Shown here: piece after piece, positions 28,006-36,252 of the stretch
Position numbering within the stretch: position 1 is the stretch's first letter
Layout of the letters: each line of letters starts with the position of its first letter
Assembly (NCBI RefSeq): GCF_011045125.1
Contig: NZ_JAAKZF010000017.1
Span: 32,014-96,013 of the forward strand
DNA length: 64,000 nucleotides
Reading direction: 5' to 3'
Origin: Allomesorhizobium camelthorni
GTDB taxonomy: Bacteria; Pseudomonadota; Alphaproteobacteria; Rhizobiales; Rhizobiaceae
Program-made: the position numbers and the translations under genes
The notes under the pieces: generated by a model
What the model was told of the DNA's origin: nothing
Database searches by the model: none
Seen by the model: only the letters and a program-made list of their open reading frames with translations

Positions 28006-29307
28006 ATGAACAATATCGCAGCGTCGCCGCCGCCCCAGCCCACCGGCAATATGCTGGTGATGTTTCAGCCGAACCGGAAGCCGAAGGAAATCGAGAGGCT
28101 GATCTCCAACGCGATCGGCGCCAAGGTGGTGCATTCCCGCGATTTCCGCGCCGCCGGGCCTGATGTGGCGGAAGCTTTCGCCGAGGCCGGCGCGCTCAGC
28201 CTCGATCGGCTCGGCATCGCCGTGATCAAGGCTCCCGAGGGCGACGGCATATCGGTCGCCGCAACCATGCTTCGCGCCCGCAAGGAGGTCGTCGAGGTGC
28301 GTCCGGAATTCTGGATGCATGTGCTGGCCGGATGGGACGAGCGCTACGCCGCCTGGGTGCGCGACGGCCTCTCGCTGCTGGCAGACCCTGCCCTGCGCGC
28401 GCTCCTGCCGCCGGGCGGCATCGCCGCGCCGTCGTTCATCCCGGTCGCCGAGCAGATTTCGGCCACCTGGGGCCTCACCGCCACGGGCGTCGACCGCTCG
28501 ACCTTTTCCGGTGCGGGCATCAAACTCGCGGTGCTGGATACCGGCCTCGACCTCGTCCATCCGGATTTCGCCGGGCGCAGCATCGTTTCCGCAAGCTTCG
28601 TGCCGGGCGAGGACGTGCAGGATGTCCAGGGCCATGGCACCCACGTCATCGGCACCGCCTGCGGGCCGCTGGCGCCGGCCGAGCAGGTCCGCTACGGCGT
28701 AGCCTACGAAGCGGAGATTCATGCCGGCAAGGTCCTGAACAATGCCGGCTCCGGCACTGAACGCTCGGTTCTCGCCGGCATCGAATGGGCGGTCGAAAGC
28801 AAATGCGAGATCATATCGATGTCGCTCGGCCGTGCCGTGCAGCCGGGCGAGCCACCGGACCCGTTCTACGAGCGCGCCGGCGAATACGCGCTCGAGAACG
28901 GATCACTGATCATCGCGGCGGCTGGCAATGAAAGCTGGCGGCAGTACAACTCCATCAGGCCAGTCACGTCGCCGGCCAACGCCGCCTCGATCATGGCGGT
29001 CGCGGCGATCGACGCGAAGATGAAGGTGGCGAATTTCTCCTGTGGCGGCATCAACCCGGCCGGCGGCGAGGTTAATATCGCCGGACCTGGCGTCGACATT
29101 CTTTCCACCGTACCGATGCCGCGCAAATACGACCGGTTCTCCGGCACGTCGATGGCGACGCCGCATGTCGCCGGCATCGCCGCCCTTTTGGCGCAGTCGG
29201 ACAACACGCTTCGCGGCAAGGCGCTGTGGACGGCGCTTGAGCGCGGCGCGCGCAATATCGGTCACCCGGCGCGCGATGTCGGCTCGGGGCTCGTGATCGC
29301 GCCGTGA
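28006..29307 (+). CDS. S8-family serine peptidase (subtilisin-like), no signal peptide
   Basis: From ATG at 28006 (ribosome binding site GGAGGG) the protein is 433 residues. Residues about 15-105 resemble an inhibitor-I9-like prodomain (MLVMFQPNRKPKEIERLI through GIAVIKAPEG...VEVRPEFW). The catalytic domain shows Asp178 (AVLDTGLDL), His210 (GHGTHVIG), the oxyanion Asn in AAGNESW and Ser382 (GTSMATPHVAG). No signal sequence precedes the prodomain, so it is probably cytoplasmic or exported by another route. It is followed 72 nt downstream by a small gene whose product looks like a free-standing I9 inhibitor, suggesting a protease-inhibitor pair. Substrates are unknown. Confidence 0.9.
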   Translation: MNNIAASPPPQPTGNMLVMFQPNRKPKEIERLISNAIGAKVVHSRDFRAAGPDVAEAFAEAGALSLDRLGIAVIKAPEGDGISVAATMLRARKEVVEVRPEFWMHVLAGWDERYAAWVRDGLSLLADPALRALLPPGGIAAPSFIPVAEQISATWGLTATGVDRSTFSGAGIKLAVLDTGLDLVHPDFAGRSIVSASFVPGEDVQDVQGHGTHVIGTACGPLAPAEQVRYGVAYEAEIHAGKVLNNAGSGTERSVLAGIEWAVESKCEIISMSLGRAVQPGEPPDPFYERAGEYALENGSLIIAAAGNESWRQYNSIRPVTSPANAASIMAVAAIDAKMKVANFSCGGINPAGGEVNIAGPGVDILSTVPMPRKYDRFSGTSMATPHVAGIAALLAQSDNTLRGKALWTALERGARNIGHPARDVGSGLVIAP

Positions 29308-29379
29308 AGCAGTGCGATGGACTTGCGGGCAGCCCAACCTATATGATGTGGCATGCGGCGACCGTGAAAGGACGCGAAG

Positions 29380-29616
29380 ATGGCCAAGAACGTGATGGTG
29401 CTTGTCGACGAACAGCACGGCCTCGATTCCGTGACCGCCGCCGTTGAAGCCTGCGGTGTCCGCGTCGAGCGCGTCATGCGCGGTATGAGAACCATTGTCG
29501 GCGCCGCCTCCGACGATGCGGCGATCCAGCGGGTGCAGCAAATGGACGGCGTCGCGTCGGTCCGCGAGGAAAAGAGCTTTGCGGTGCCGCCGCTGCACCG
29601 CGACATCCCGCAATAA
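29380..29616 (+). CDS. Small inhibitor-I9/propeptide-like protein next to the S8 protease
   Basis: The 78-residue protein starts MAKNVMVLVDEQHGLDSVTAAV and continues with GVRVERVMRGMRTIVGAASDDAAIQRVQQMDGVASVREE, then FAVPP. The order beta-alpha-beta-beta-alpha-beta, and the closing pattern x-x-M-x-G-V-x-S-V-x-E-E, match the subtilisin propeptide/I9 fold (compare LxxxPGVxxVExD). No protease domain is attached. Position directly after an S8 protease gene suggests it acts in trans as chaperone or inhibitor of that enzyme. The fold call is my reading of sequence pattern, not a search. The start has AAAGGAC upstream. Confidence 0.65.
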   Translation: MAKNVMVLVDEQHGLDSVTAAVEACGVRVERVMRGMRTIVGAASDDAAIQRVQQMDGVASVREEKSFAVPPLHRDIPQ

Positions 29617-29703
29617 AATCGTGCGATCCAGTCAGAACGACCGTCACTGGACCTCGACCGCAGAGAAAACGCTAGCAAGCGCGTCGCGCATTGGCCGCGA
29701 AGA

Positions 29704-29907
29704 CTATGGGTTCCTACGCGCAAATTTTCGCGCAGCAGCAAGGCCTGGAAGCTCATTATTGCTGCGATCGAATTCTTCTGCAGTCAGCGGCTTCATTCTT
29801 GCAATCGGCTTCTTACCGCGCATGATGATGACCTCTTCGCCGGCAAGCGCACGGTCGATCAGTTCATTCATTCGCTTTCGAGTTTCCGTGATGTTCACGC
29901 TCACCAT
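29704..29907 (-). CDS. Phd/YefM-type antitoxin without an adjacent toxin
   Basis: From ATG at 29907 the product is 67 residues: MVSVNITETRKRMNELIDRA, then GEEVIIMRGKKPIARMKPLT, the canonical Phd/YefM N-terminal DNA-binding domain, and a short C-terminal tail ending RKFARRNP. Such antitoxins usually precede a VapC or Doc/YoeB toxin by a few bases. Downstream on this strand only a 15-codon frame (from an ATG near 29690) exists, so the toxin is missing. It is divergent from the DUF72 gene with a 36-nt spacer. It may be an orphan regulator or a remnant. Confidence 0.82.
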   Translation of the reverse strand: MVSVNITETRKRMNELIDRALAGEEVIIMRGKKPIARMKPLTAEEFDRSNNELPGLAAARKFARRNP

Positions 29908-29943
29908 GCCAGCCTCCGATAGATGCAACTGAGAGTTTAGCAC

Positions 29944-30750
29944 ATGACCGATTCTGGAAAAATCCGCGCCGGCATGGGCGGCTGGACCTTCGAGCCCTGG
30001 GACACCTCTTTCTATCCCGAAAAATTGTCGAAGGCGAAGCAACTCCAGTTCGCCAGCCGCCAGGTTCCGTCCATCGAGGTCAACGGCACCTATTATTCGA
30101 CGTTCAAGCCCGCCACTTTCGCCAAATGGGCGAGCGAGGCGCCGGAAGGTTTTGTCTTTTCACTGAAAGCCATACGCTTCGCGACCAACCGCAGGGTGTT
30201 GGCGGAAGCCGGCGAGTCGGTCGAGCGGTTTCTCGGTTCGGGGGTCTCCGAACTCGGCGACAAGCTCGGCCCGATCCTCTGGCAGTTCGCGCCGACCAAA
30301 AAATTCGACCCAGCCGATTTCGGCGCCTTCCTGAAGCTTTTGCCCGAAAAACAGGATGGCGTGCCGCTGCGCCACGCGGTGGAGGTCCGCAACCCGTCCT
30401 TCGTCGTGCCGGAATTCGTGGCCCTGCTGCGCGAGCACAACGCCACGGTGGTCTATGCCGACCACGAAAAATATCCTGCTATTGCCGACGTCACCGGCGA
30501 TTTCGTCTACGCCCGGCTGCAGACCGGCGAGGACGAAGTCGAGACCTGCTACAAGCCGAGCGCGCTCGACGCATGGGCTGCACGCGCGAAAATATGGGCC
30601 GAGGGCGGAACGCCTGGCGATCTGCCGCGCGCCGACCCCTCAAGCGAGGCTCCGGTCAAGCCGCGCGACGTGTTCATCTATTTCATCACATCCGGCAAGG
30701 TGCACGCACCGCACGGGGCGATTGCGCTGATGCAGCGGGTGAGCGACTGA
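29944..30750 (+). CDS. DUF72-family protein (TIM-barrel)
   Basis: The 268-residue protein has the DUF72/YecE pattern: IRAGMGGWTFEPWDTSFYPE at the N-terminus, VNGTYYSTFKPATFAKWASEAPEGFVFSLKA, GPILWQFAPTKKFD, HAVEVRNPSF and the C-terminal DVFIYFITSGKVHAPHGAIALMQ. The fold is a TIM-like barrel and the enzymatic function is unproven. The ATG at 29944 follows the tightly spaced divergent antitoxin promoter. It is convergent with the TetR gene across a 120-nt palindromic repeat. Confidence 0.88.
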   Translation: MTDSGKIRAGMGGWTFEPWDTSFYPEKLSKAKQLQFASRQVPSIEVNGTYYSTFKPATFAKWASEAPEGFVFSLKAIRFATNRRVLAEAGESVERFLGSGVSELGDKLGPILWQFAPTKKFDPADFGAFLKLLPEKQDGVPLRHAVEVRNPSFVVPEFVALLREHNATVVYADHEKYPAIADVTGDFVYARLQTGEDEVETCYKPSALDAWAARAKIWAEGGTPGDLPRADPSSEAPVKPRDVFIYFITSGKVHAPHGAIALMQRVSD

Positions 30751-30798
30751 CGCTGGAGAAGCTGGCTTGGCCATGCACGCCTTCGCAGGGTGTGTTGG

Positions 30799-30919
30799 GA
30801 TTCAGGTCAGGCCGCGCCGAAAATGGTGGGTTTCGAGAACCGGAACGGAGCGAACATTCGAGTACGCGAGTACCGGAAGCGCAGAAAGCCGCCATTTGCA
30901 GGCCGGCATCACCTGAATA
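30799..30919. repeat. About 120-nt imperfect palindrome between convergent genes
   Basis: The ends are exact inverses (GATTCAGGT at 30799-30807 and ACCTGAAT at 30911-30918). Inside, GCGCCGAAAATGGTGGGTTTC is matched imperfectly by the inverse of GAAAGCCGCCATTTGCAGGC, and the centre also shows CGAGTACGCGAGTACC self-similarity. The whole can fold as a long hairpin. It abuts the TetR-gene stop codon (30920-30922). Probably a dispersed extragenic repeat, also usable as a terminator for both convergent genes. Confidence 0.65.
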
Positions 30920-31546
30920 TCACACACCCGTCGTCAGCGCGTCCCAGGCGGCCATAGCGCCGTCGGCCGCCGCAAGCAGCCTGGCGTGCGAAGCGCCGTC
31001 GCGCGCCTGGATCGACATGCCCTGCTGGACCGTCACGTAGAACACCGCGATCGCTTCGCAATCTATACCCGCAGGCAACTCCCCTTCCCGCACCGCGGCT
31101 TCAAGCCGCGTCTTGAGTTCGGCGACATTCGCCTCCCGCCTTTGGCGCAGATCCTCGCAGATGGCGGCGTTGTTGCCGTTGGCGTTGAGCGCGCCGAGCA
31201 CGATCAGGCAGCCCGGCGGATCGCCGGCGCGTGAAAAGGCGGCCGCCGATTCGCGCAAAAAGCCCTCCACCGCCTGCTTTGCCGTTGCCGACTGGTGCAG
31301 GCTGCGCCAGATGTCGACGCCTTCGGTCTCGCTGTAGAGATCGGTCGCCTCGCGAAACAGCGCTTCCTTGCTGCCGAAGGCGGCGTAGAGGCTGGGGGGA
31401 TTTATACCCATCGCCGCCGTCAGGTCCGCCAGCGAGGCGCCGTCGTAACCCTTCGCCCAGAACAGCCGCATCGCCTGCCGCAGCGCCTCAGCGCGATCGA
31501 AGCCGCGCGGCCGGCCTTTTGAGCTCGCCGAGATGTTTTCTGTCAT
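30920..31546 (-). CDS. TetR-family transcriptional regulator
   Basis: From ATG at 31546 the protein is 208 residues. The TetR N-terminal helix-turn-helix is clear at residues about 17-62 ([46 protein letters not shown]), followed by a C-terminal ligand domain with GCLIVLGALNANGNNAAICEDL. It is divergent from the SDR gene at 31629. Two copies of TTACATAAAT lie at 31551-31560 and 31609-31618, and the second belongs to an inverted repeat, a likely operator. The inducer is unknown. The pattern TetR-divergent-oxidoreductase is typical of electrophile or drug response. Confidence 0.9.
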   Translation of the reverse strand: MTENISASSKGRPRGFDRAEALRQAMRLFWAKGYDGASLADLTAAMGINPPSLYAAFGSKEALFREATDLYSETEGVDIWRSLHQSATAKQAVEGFLRESAAAFSRAGDPPGCLIVLGALNANGNNAAICEDLRQRREANVAELKTRLEAAVREGELPAGIDCEAIAVFYVTVQQGMSIQARDGASHARLLAAADGAMAAWDALTTGV

Positions 31547-31595
31547 GACCGTTACATAAATCGCTTGACGACGCACCGCAAGCCTGCCACCAATA

Positions 31596-31615
31596 TATGT
31601 ATCGACTGTTACATA
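31596..31615. promoter_or_regulatory. Candidate TetR operator in the TetR/SDR spacer
   Basis: TATGTA (31596-31601) and TTACATA (31609-31615) form an inverted repeat directly upstream of the SDR gene. A second TTACATAAAT at 31551-31560 lies next to the TetR-gene start. Repression of both genes by this TetR protein is inferred. Confidence 0.55.
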
Positions 31616-31628
31616 AATGGTGAAAGCA

Positions 31629-32396
31629 ATGCACGACAGCAATTCAAGCAACCATGCCGGCGAGCTCCAGGGCAAGGCGGCGCTGGTGACCGGCGGCAGC
31701 CGCGGCATTGGCGCGGCGATTGCCCTCAAGCTGGCGCGCGCCGGAGCGGATGTCGCGCTGACCTATGCGCGCTCGGCGGGCAAGGCCGGCGCCGTTGTGA
31801 AAGAGATCGAAGCTCTGGGCCGGCGCGGCTTCGCGATCAGAGCCGACAATCTCGACGCCGGCGCGGTCGAAGCGGCGGTCGCGGCGGCCGTCCGCGAATT
31901 CGGACGTCTCGACATCCTGGTCAACAGCGCCGGCATCTATCAGGCAGGTTCGATCGAAACGATGACGATCGAGGCCCTGGATGAAACCATGGCTATCAAT
32001 TTCCGCGCGCCTTTCGTCGCTTCCAAGGCAGCGGCGGCCGTGATGAGCGAAGGCGGCCGGATCATCTCGATCGGCAGCAATCTCGCCGAACGCGTTCCGG
32101 CCCCCGGCACCAGCCTCTATTCCGCCAGCAAGGCGGCTTTGGTCGGGCTGACCAAGGGGCTGGCGCGCGATCTCGGTCCGCGCGGCATCACCGTCAATGT
32201 CGTGCATCCCGGCTCCACCGACACCGACATGAACCCGGCAGACGGCGAATATGCCGATGCACAGCGCAGCCTGATGGCGATCCCGCAATTCGGCGCGCCG
32301 GAAGACGTTGCCGGACTTGTCGCCTGGCTGGCCGGGCCGCAGGGCCGGTTCGTGACGGGCTCGGCCCTGACCATCGACGGCGGCGCAAACGCTTGA
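31629..32396 (+). CDS. SDR-family oxidoreductase
   Basis: From ATG at 31629 (ribosome binding site GGTGA) the protein has 255 residues. The Rossmann motif TGGSRGIGAAIA, the NSAG structural motif and the catalytic Ser-Tyr-Lys set (SIGSN, YSASKAALVG) are all present. The C-terminus FVTGSALTIDGGANA is typical of classical SDRs resembling 3-oxoacyl-ACP reductases. An ATG at 31617 lies inside the operator-like repeat and was not preferred. The paired divergent TetR gene suggests inducible expression. The substrate is unknown. Confidence 0.9.
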   Translation: MHDSNSSNHAGELQGKAALVTGGSRGIGAAIALKLARAGADVALTYARSAGKAGAVVKEIEALGRRGFAIRADNLDAGAVEAAVAAAVREFGRLDILVNSAGIYQAGSIETMTIEALDETMAINFRAPFVASKAAAAVMSEGGRIISIGSNLAERVPAPGTSLYSASKAALVGLTKGLARDLGPRGITVNVVHPGSTDTDMNPADGEYADAQRSLMAIPQFGAPEDVAGLVAWLAGPQGRFVTGSALTIDGGANA

Positions 32397-32439
32397 TGTG
32401 ATCGCGAAGAGCGGTGGAGGGGCATACCGCGATCCGGCC

Positions 32440-33939
32440 TCAGCCCAAAAGTTCGCGAAGCACCGGACAAAGCGCAAGCGGCAGGTCTTCGGCAATCAGC
32501 CCCGGCCCGAAGCGCCGCGCCGCCTCGGCGTGCATCCAGACGGCCGCACAGGCAGCTTCGAAGGCCGGCATCCCCTGTGCGAGCAGTGCCGCAACGATGC
32601 CCGACAGCACGTCGCCGGAGCCGGCGGTGGCCAGCAGGGGCGTGCCGTTGGCGTTGATCGCCGCCCGCCCGTCAGGCGATGCGATCACCGTATCCGGGCC
32701 TTTGTAGATGACCACCCCATGCGAGCGGGCCGCCGCTTTCCGAGCTTTTTCAAGCTTGGAGAGCGCGGCATCCCTGGCGATATCCGGAAAAAGGCGGCCG
32801 AACTCGCCCTCGTGCGGCGTGAGCACCAGTCCCGCCGCGCCCTTGGCTCCTGCCGCGATGAAGAGCGAGGCAGGCGCGTCGTGGAATGAGGTGATGCCGT
32901 CGGCATCGAGCACAAGCGAGACCTCCGCGCCGGCCGTTTCGAGGACAACCAAAGCGAGTTCCCGCAGCGGCTCGCCGACGCCGAAGCCCGGCCCCAGCAC
33001 GAGCGCGGACGGCTTGCGATCGGAGATGAAGGCGCGCGCGGCGTCTATGTCGTCGACCCGCCTCAGCATGATCGACGTCAGATGAGCAGCGTTGGTCGCC
33101 AGCGTGTTGCCGGGCGACAGGACGGTTACGGCCCCCACCCCTGCCCGCGCCGCGGCAAATGCTGCGAGCCGCGCAGCGCCTGTAGAGGAAGGACCGCCCG
33201 AAAACACGCCGACATGACCGCGTCGGTATTTATGCGTATCGGCCGCCGGCATCGGATACCGGGATTGCCACAGAACCGGGCCGTTCTCGAAACACTTCGG
33301 GCCGACCGCCGCGATTATCTCCGCGCCGATCCCGATATCCGCGACTAGGATTTCCCCGCAGGCCTCGCGCCCGGGCAAAAGCAGATGGCCGGGCTTCTTG
33401 CGCACGAAGGTGACGGTGAGAGCGGCCCGGAACGCCTCGTCACCGACCGGGTGACCGGTTTCGCCGGAAATGCCCGACGGAAGATCGACGGCAACGACCG
33501 GGATTTTTGCCTTGCGGCATTTCACGATCGCCGCGACCGCACTTGGCGAAAGCGGCTTCGAAAGACCTGCGCCATAGAGCGCATCGACGACGATGTCGCC
33601 GCCTTCCGGGTGGAAGCCGGAAATCGGCTGCGCCTCGATTGGGCATTCGGCGGCCGCCTGCGCCGCGTCGCTTCCGGCTTTTGGCCGACCCTCGGCCCAG
33701 ACCGTAACGCGAACTCCTACGTCGGCGAGAAGTCTGGCCACGACATAGCCGTCGCCGCCATTGTTGCCCGGCCCGCACAGCACATGAGCACGAATTGCCG
33801 CCGGCCAGCGCCGCAGCACCTCCGCCGCAACCGCCGCACCAGCATTGCACATGAGTTGGATACCGCTGAACGGGCCGGCGGCTATTGCCAGCCGGTCCGC
33901 CTCGGCCATTTCATGCGGCGTCAGGATTTCGTTCGACAT
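32440..33939 (-). CDS. nnr: Bifunctional NAD(P)H-hydrate epimerase / ADP-dependent dehydratase
   Basis: The 499-residue enzyme repairs hydrated NAD(P)H. The N-terminal half is the NnrE epimerase (VLCGPGNNGGDGYVVARLL, VVDALYGAGLSKPL). The C-terminal half is the ribokinase-like NnrD dehydratase (GHVGVFSGGPSSTGAARLAAFAAARAGVGAVTV, ALVLGPGFG, and the GTP/ADP-site GSGDVLSGIVAALLAQG). I take the start at ATG 33939 (MSNEILTPHEMAEADRLAI). An ATG at 33978 would add 13 residues. It is divergent from the glnB promoter region and lies alone. Confidence 0.95.
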   Translation of the reverse strand: MSNEILTPHEMAEADRLAIAAGPFSGIQLMCNAGAAVAAEVLRRWPAAIRAHVLCGPGNNGGDGYVVARLLADVGVRVTVWAEGRPKAGSDAAQAAAECPIEAQPISGFHPEGGDIVVDALYGAGLSKPLSPSAVAAIVKCRKAKIPVVAVDLPSGISGETGHPVGDEAFRAALTVTFVRKKPGHLLLPGREACGEILVADIGIGAEIIAAVGPKCFENGPVLWQSRYPMPAADTHKYRRGHVGVFSGGPSSTGAARLAAFAAARAGVGAVTVLSPGNTLATNAAHLTSIMLRRVDDIDAARAFISDRKPSALVLGPGFGVGEPLRELALVVLETAGAEVSLVLDADGITSFHDAPASLFIAAGAKGAAGLVLTPHEGEFGRLFPDIARDAALSKLEKARKAAARSHGVVIYKGPDTVIASPDGRAAINANGTPLLATAGSGDVLSGIVAALLAQGMPAFEAACAAVWMHAEAARRFGPGLIAEDLPLALCPVLRELLG

Positions 33940-34107
33940 TGCCGACAGGCGCTCCACCTGCGGCAACGGGTAGCACATGACGGGCGGCGCCTGAATAGGC
34001 GCGCCACCGTGCGTTGCGTCCGGCGATCACGATGCCTGTTTTTTAGGCTTTCTGCCCAATTTTTGGCCTGCCGAAAAATTCATCACTAGCATTGCCCGCC
34101 TTCAACT

Positions 34108-34124
34108 TGCACGGAACCGGGGCA
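34108..34124. promoter_or_regulatory. Candidate NtrC binding site upstream of glnB
   Basis: The 17-mer from 34108 to 34124 starts TGCAC and ends GGGGCA. It matches 12 of 17 positions of the enterobacterial NtrC dyad TGCAC-N7-GTGCA. It lies about 72 nt upstream of the sigma-54 promoter at 34194, the usual enhancer distance. Confidence 0.5.
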
Positions 34125-34193
34125 ATAGCGTCCCACAAGCAGATTTTCGCGCGTGGTTTCCGTTCCATGCTCATTCGTTGCAGCAGGGCAAGA

Positions 34194-34211
34194 TTGGCAC
34201 GGATCGTGCTT
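34194..34211 (+). promoter_or_regulatory. Sigma-54 promoter of glnB-glnA
   Basis: TTGGCACG-GATC-GTGCT gives GG (34196-34197) and GC (34208-34209) exactly 10 nt apart, with one mismatch to TGGCACG-N4-TTGCW. The predicted start of transcription is near 34221, about 50 nt before the glnB ATG. Confidence 0.75.
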
Positions 34212-34251
34212 TTAGAGGCGCAAGCGGGGCGACAGCCCGTATTTGCCCTAG

Positions 34252-34608
<357 letters not shown>

Positions 34609-34660
34609 TCGCACCGCCTCTTCCATTTCGATTCAACGTCATTACACAGGAAACCATAAC

Positions 34661-36070
34661 ATGACGGCAGCCTCAGATATTTTGAAGCAGATCAAGGACA
34701 ATGATGTAAAATTCGTCGATCTGCGCTTTACCGATCCGAAGGGCAAGCTGCAGCACGTGACCATGGATGTCGTCGAGGTCGAAGAAGACATGTTCGCCGA
34801 CGGCGTCATGTTCGACGGCTCGTCGATCGCCGGCTGGAAGGCCATCAACGAATCCGACATGGTTCTGATGCCCGACGCCGAAACGGCCCATATGGATCCG
34901 TTCTTCGCGCAGTCGACCATGGTCATCCTGTGCGACATTCTCGATCCGGTTTCGGGCGAAGCCTACAATCGCGACCCGCGCGGCACCGCCAAGAAGGCCG
35001 AAGCCTACATGAAGGCCGAAGGCATCGGCGACACCATCTATGTCGGCCCGGAAGCCGAGTTCTTCGTGTTCGATGACGTAAAATACAAGACCGATCCCTA
35101 CAACACCGGCTTCAAGCTCGATTCGACCGAACTGCCGTCCAATGACGACACCGACTACGAAACCGGCAATCTCGGCCACCGCCCGCGTATCAAAGGTGGC
35201 TACTTCCCGGTTCCGCCGGTCGATTCGGCCCAGGACATGCGCTCGGAAATGCTGACCGTGCTGACCGAGATGGGCGTGCGCGTCGAGAAGCATCACCACG
35301 AAGTGGCGGCCGCCCAGCACGAGCTCGGCATCAAGTTCGATACGCTAGTCCGCAACGCCGACAAGATGCTGATCTACAAGTATGTCGTGCACCAGGTCGC
35401 CAACGCCTACGGCAAGACGGCGACCTTCATGCCGAAGCCGGTCTTCGGCGACAACGGCTCGGGCATGCACGTCCACCAGTCGATCTGGAAGGAAGGCAAG
35501 CCGACCTTCGCCGGCAATGAGTATGCCGGGCTGTCGGAGACCTGCCTCTACTACATCGGCGGCATCATCAAGCACGCCAAGGCAATCAACGCCTTCACCA
35601 ACCCGCTGACCAACTCCTACAAGCGCCTGGTGCCGGGCTATGAAGCCCCTGTGCTGCTCGCCTATTCGGCGCGCAACCGCTCGGCTTCCTGCCGCATTCC
35701 TTTCGGCTCCTCGCCGAAGTCGAAGCGCGTCGAGGTCCGCTTCCCCGATCCGGGCGCGAACCCCTATCTCGCCTTCGCCGCCATGCTGATGGCCGGCCTC
35801 GACGGCATCAAGAACAAGATCCACCCCGGCCAGCCGATGGACAAGGATCTCTACGACCTGCCGCCGAAGGAACTGAAGAAGATCCCGACCGTCTGCGGTT
35901 CGTTGCGCGAAGCGCTGCAGAGCCTCGACAAGGACCGCGGCTTCCTCAAGGCCGGCGGCGTCTTCGACGACGACCAGATCGACAGCTACATCGAGCTGAA
36001 GATGGCCGAGGTCATGCGCTTCGAAATGACCCCGCATCCGGTCGAATACGACATGTACTATTCGGTCTGA
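34661..36070 (+). CDS. glnA: Type I glutamine synthetase
   Basis: From ATG at 34661 (ribosome binding site CACAGGAAA) the enzyme is 469 residues. The beta-grasp domain contains [18 protein letters not shown], the active site [10 protein letters not shown] and the glutamate loop [22 protein letters not shown] carries ligands, and the adenylylation site is Tyr398 in KDLYDLPP (397 without Met). It makes glutamine from glutamate and ammonia as a dodecamer, and is switched off by GlnE adenylylation under PII control. A strong terminator follows at 36092. Confidence 0.98.
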   Translation: MTAASDILKQIKDNDVKFVDLRFTDPKGKLQHVTMDVVEVEEDMFADGVMFDGSSIAGWKAINESDMVLMPDAETAHMDPFFAQSTMVILCDILDPVSGEAYNRDPRGTAKKAEAYMKAEGIGDTIYVGPEAEFFVFDDVKYKTDPYNTGFKLDSTELPSNDDTDYETGNLGHRPRIKGGYFPVPPVDSAQDMRSEMLTVLTEMGVRVEKHHHEVAAAQHELGIKFDTLVRNADKMLIYKYVVHQVANAYGKTATFMPKPVFGDNGSGMHVHQSIWKEGKPTFAGNEYAGLSETCLYYIGGIIKHAKAINAFTNPLTNSYKRLVPGYEAPVLLAYSARNRSASCRIPFGSSPKSKRVEVRFPDPGANPYLAFAAMLMAGLDGIKNKIHPGQPMDKDLYDLPPKELKKIPTVCGSLREALQSLDKDRGFLKAGGVFDDDQIDSYIELKMAEVMRFEMTPHPVEYDMYYSV

Positions 36071-36091
36071 CGGGAAGCTTCAGGCACGACG

Positions 36092-36121
36092 AAAAAACCC
36101 GGCGGAAACGCCGGGTTTTTT
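36092..36121. terminator. Rho-independent terminator after glnA
   Basis: AAAAAACCCGGCG (36092-36104) pairs perfectly with CGCCGGGTTTTTT (36109-36121) around a GAAA tetraloop. With A- and T-runs on both flanks it can stop transcription from either direction. Confidence 0.92.
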
Positions 36122-36175
36122 GTTGAGCGGCGGTCAATCGCCATCGGATGGCGCGGGCATACACAGCCAAAACGA

Positions 36176-36207
36176 AGCGGGCGGCGTCATCACTGACACC
36201 GCCCGCC
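36176..36207 (-). terminator. Probable terminator of glnII
   Basis: GCGGGCGG (36177-36184) pairs with CCGCCCGC (36199-36206). Read on the minus strand it is followed by TTCGTTTTGG. The tail is interrupted, so efficiency is uncertain. Confidence 0.55.
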
Positions 36208-36252
36208 GGAAGAATGCGATCCGGCGCGTTGGCGCCGTTTCACGACAGGCGC

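Noticed and set aside
29620..29704. A VapC or other toxin gene after the Phd-like antitoxin
   Set aside because: The only frame is about 15 codons (MRDALASVFSAVEVQ), with no toxin motifs.
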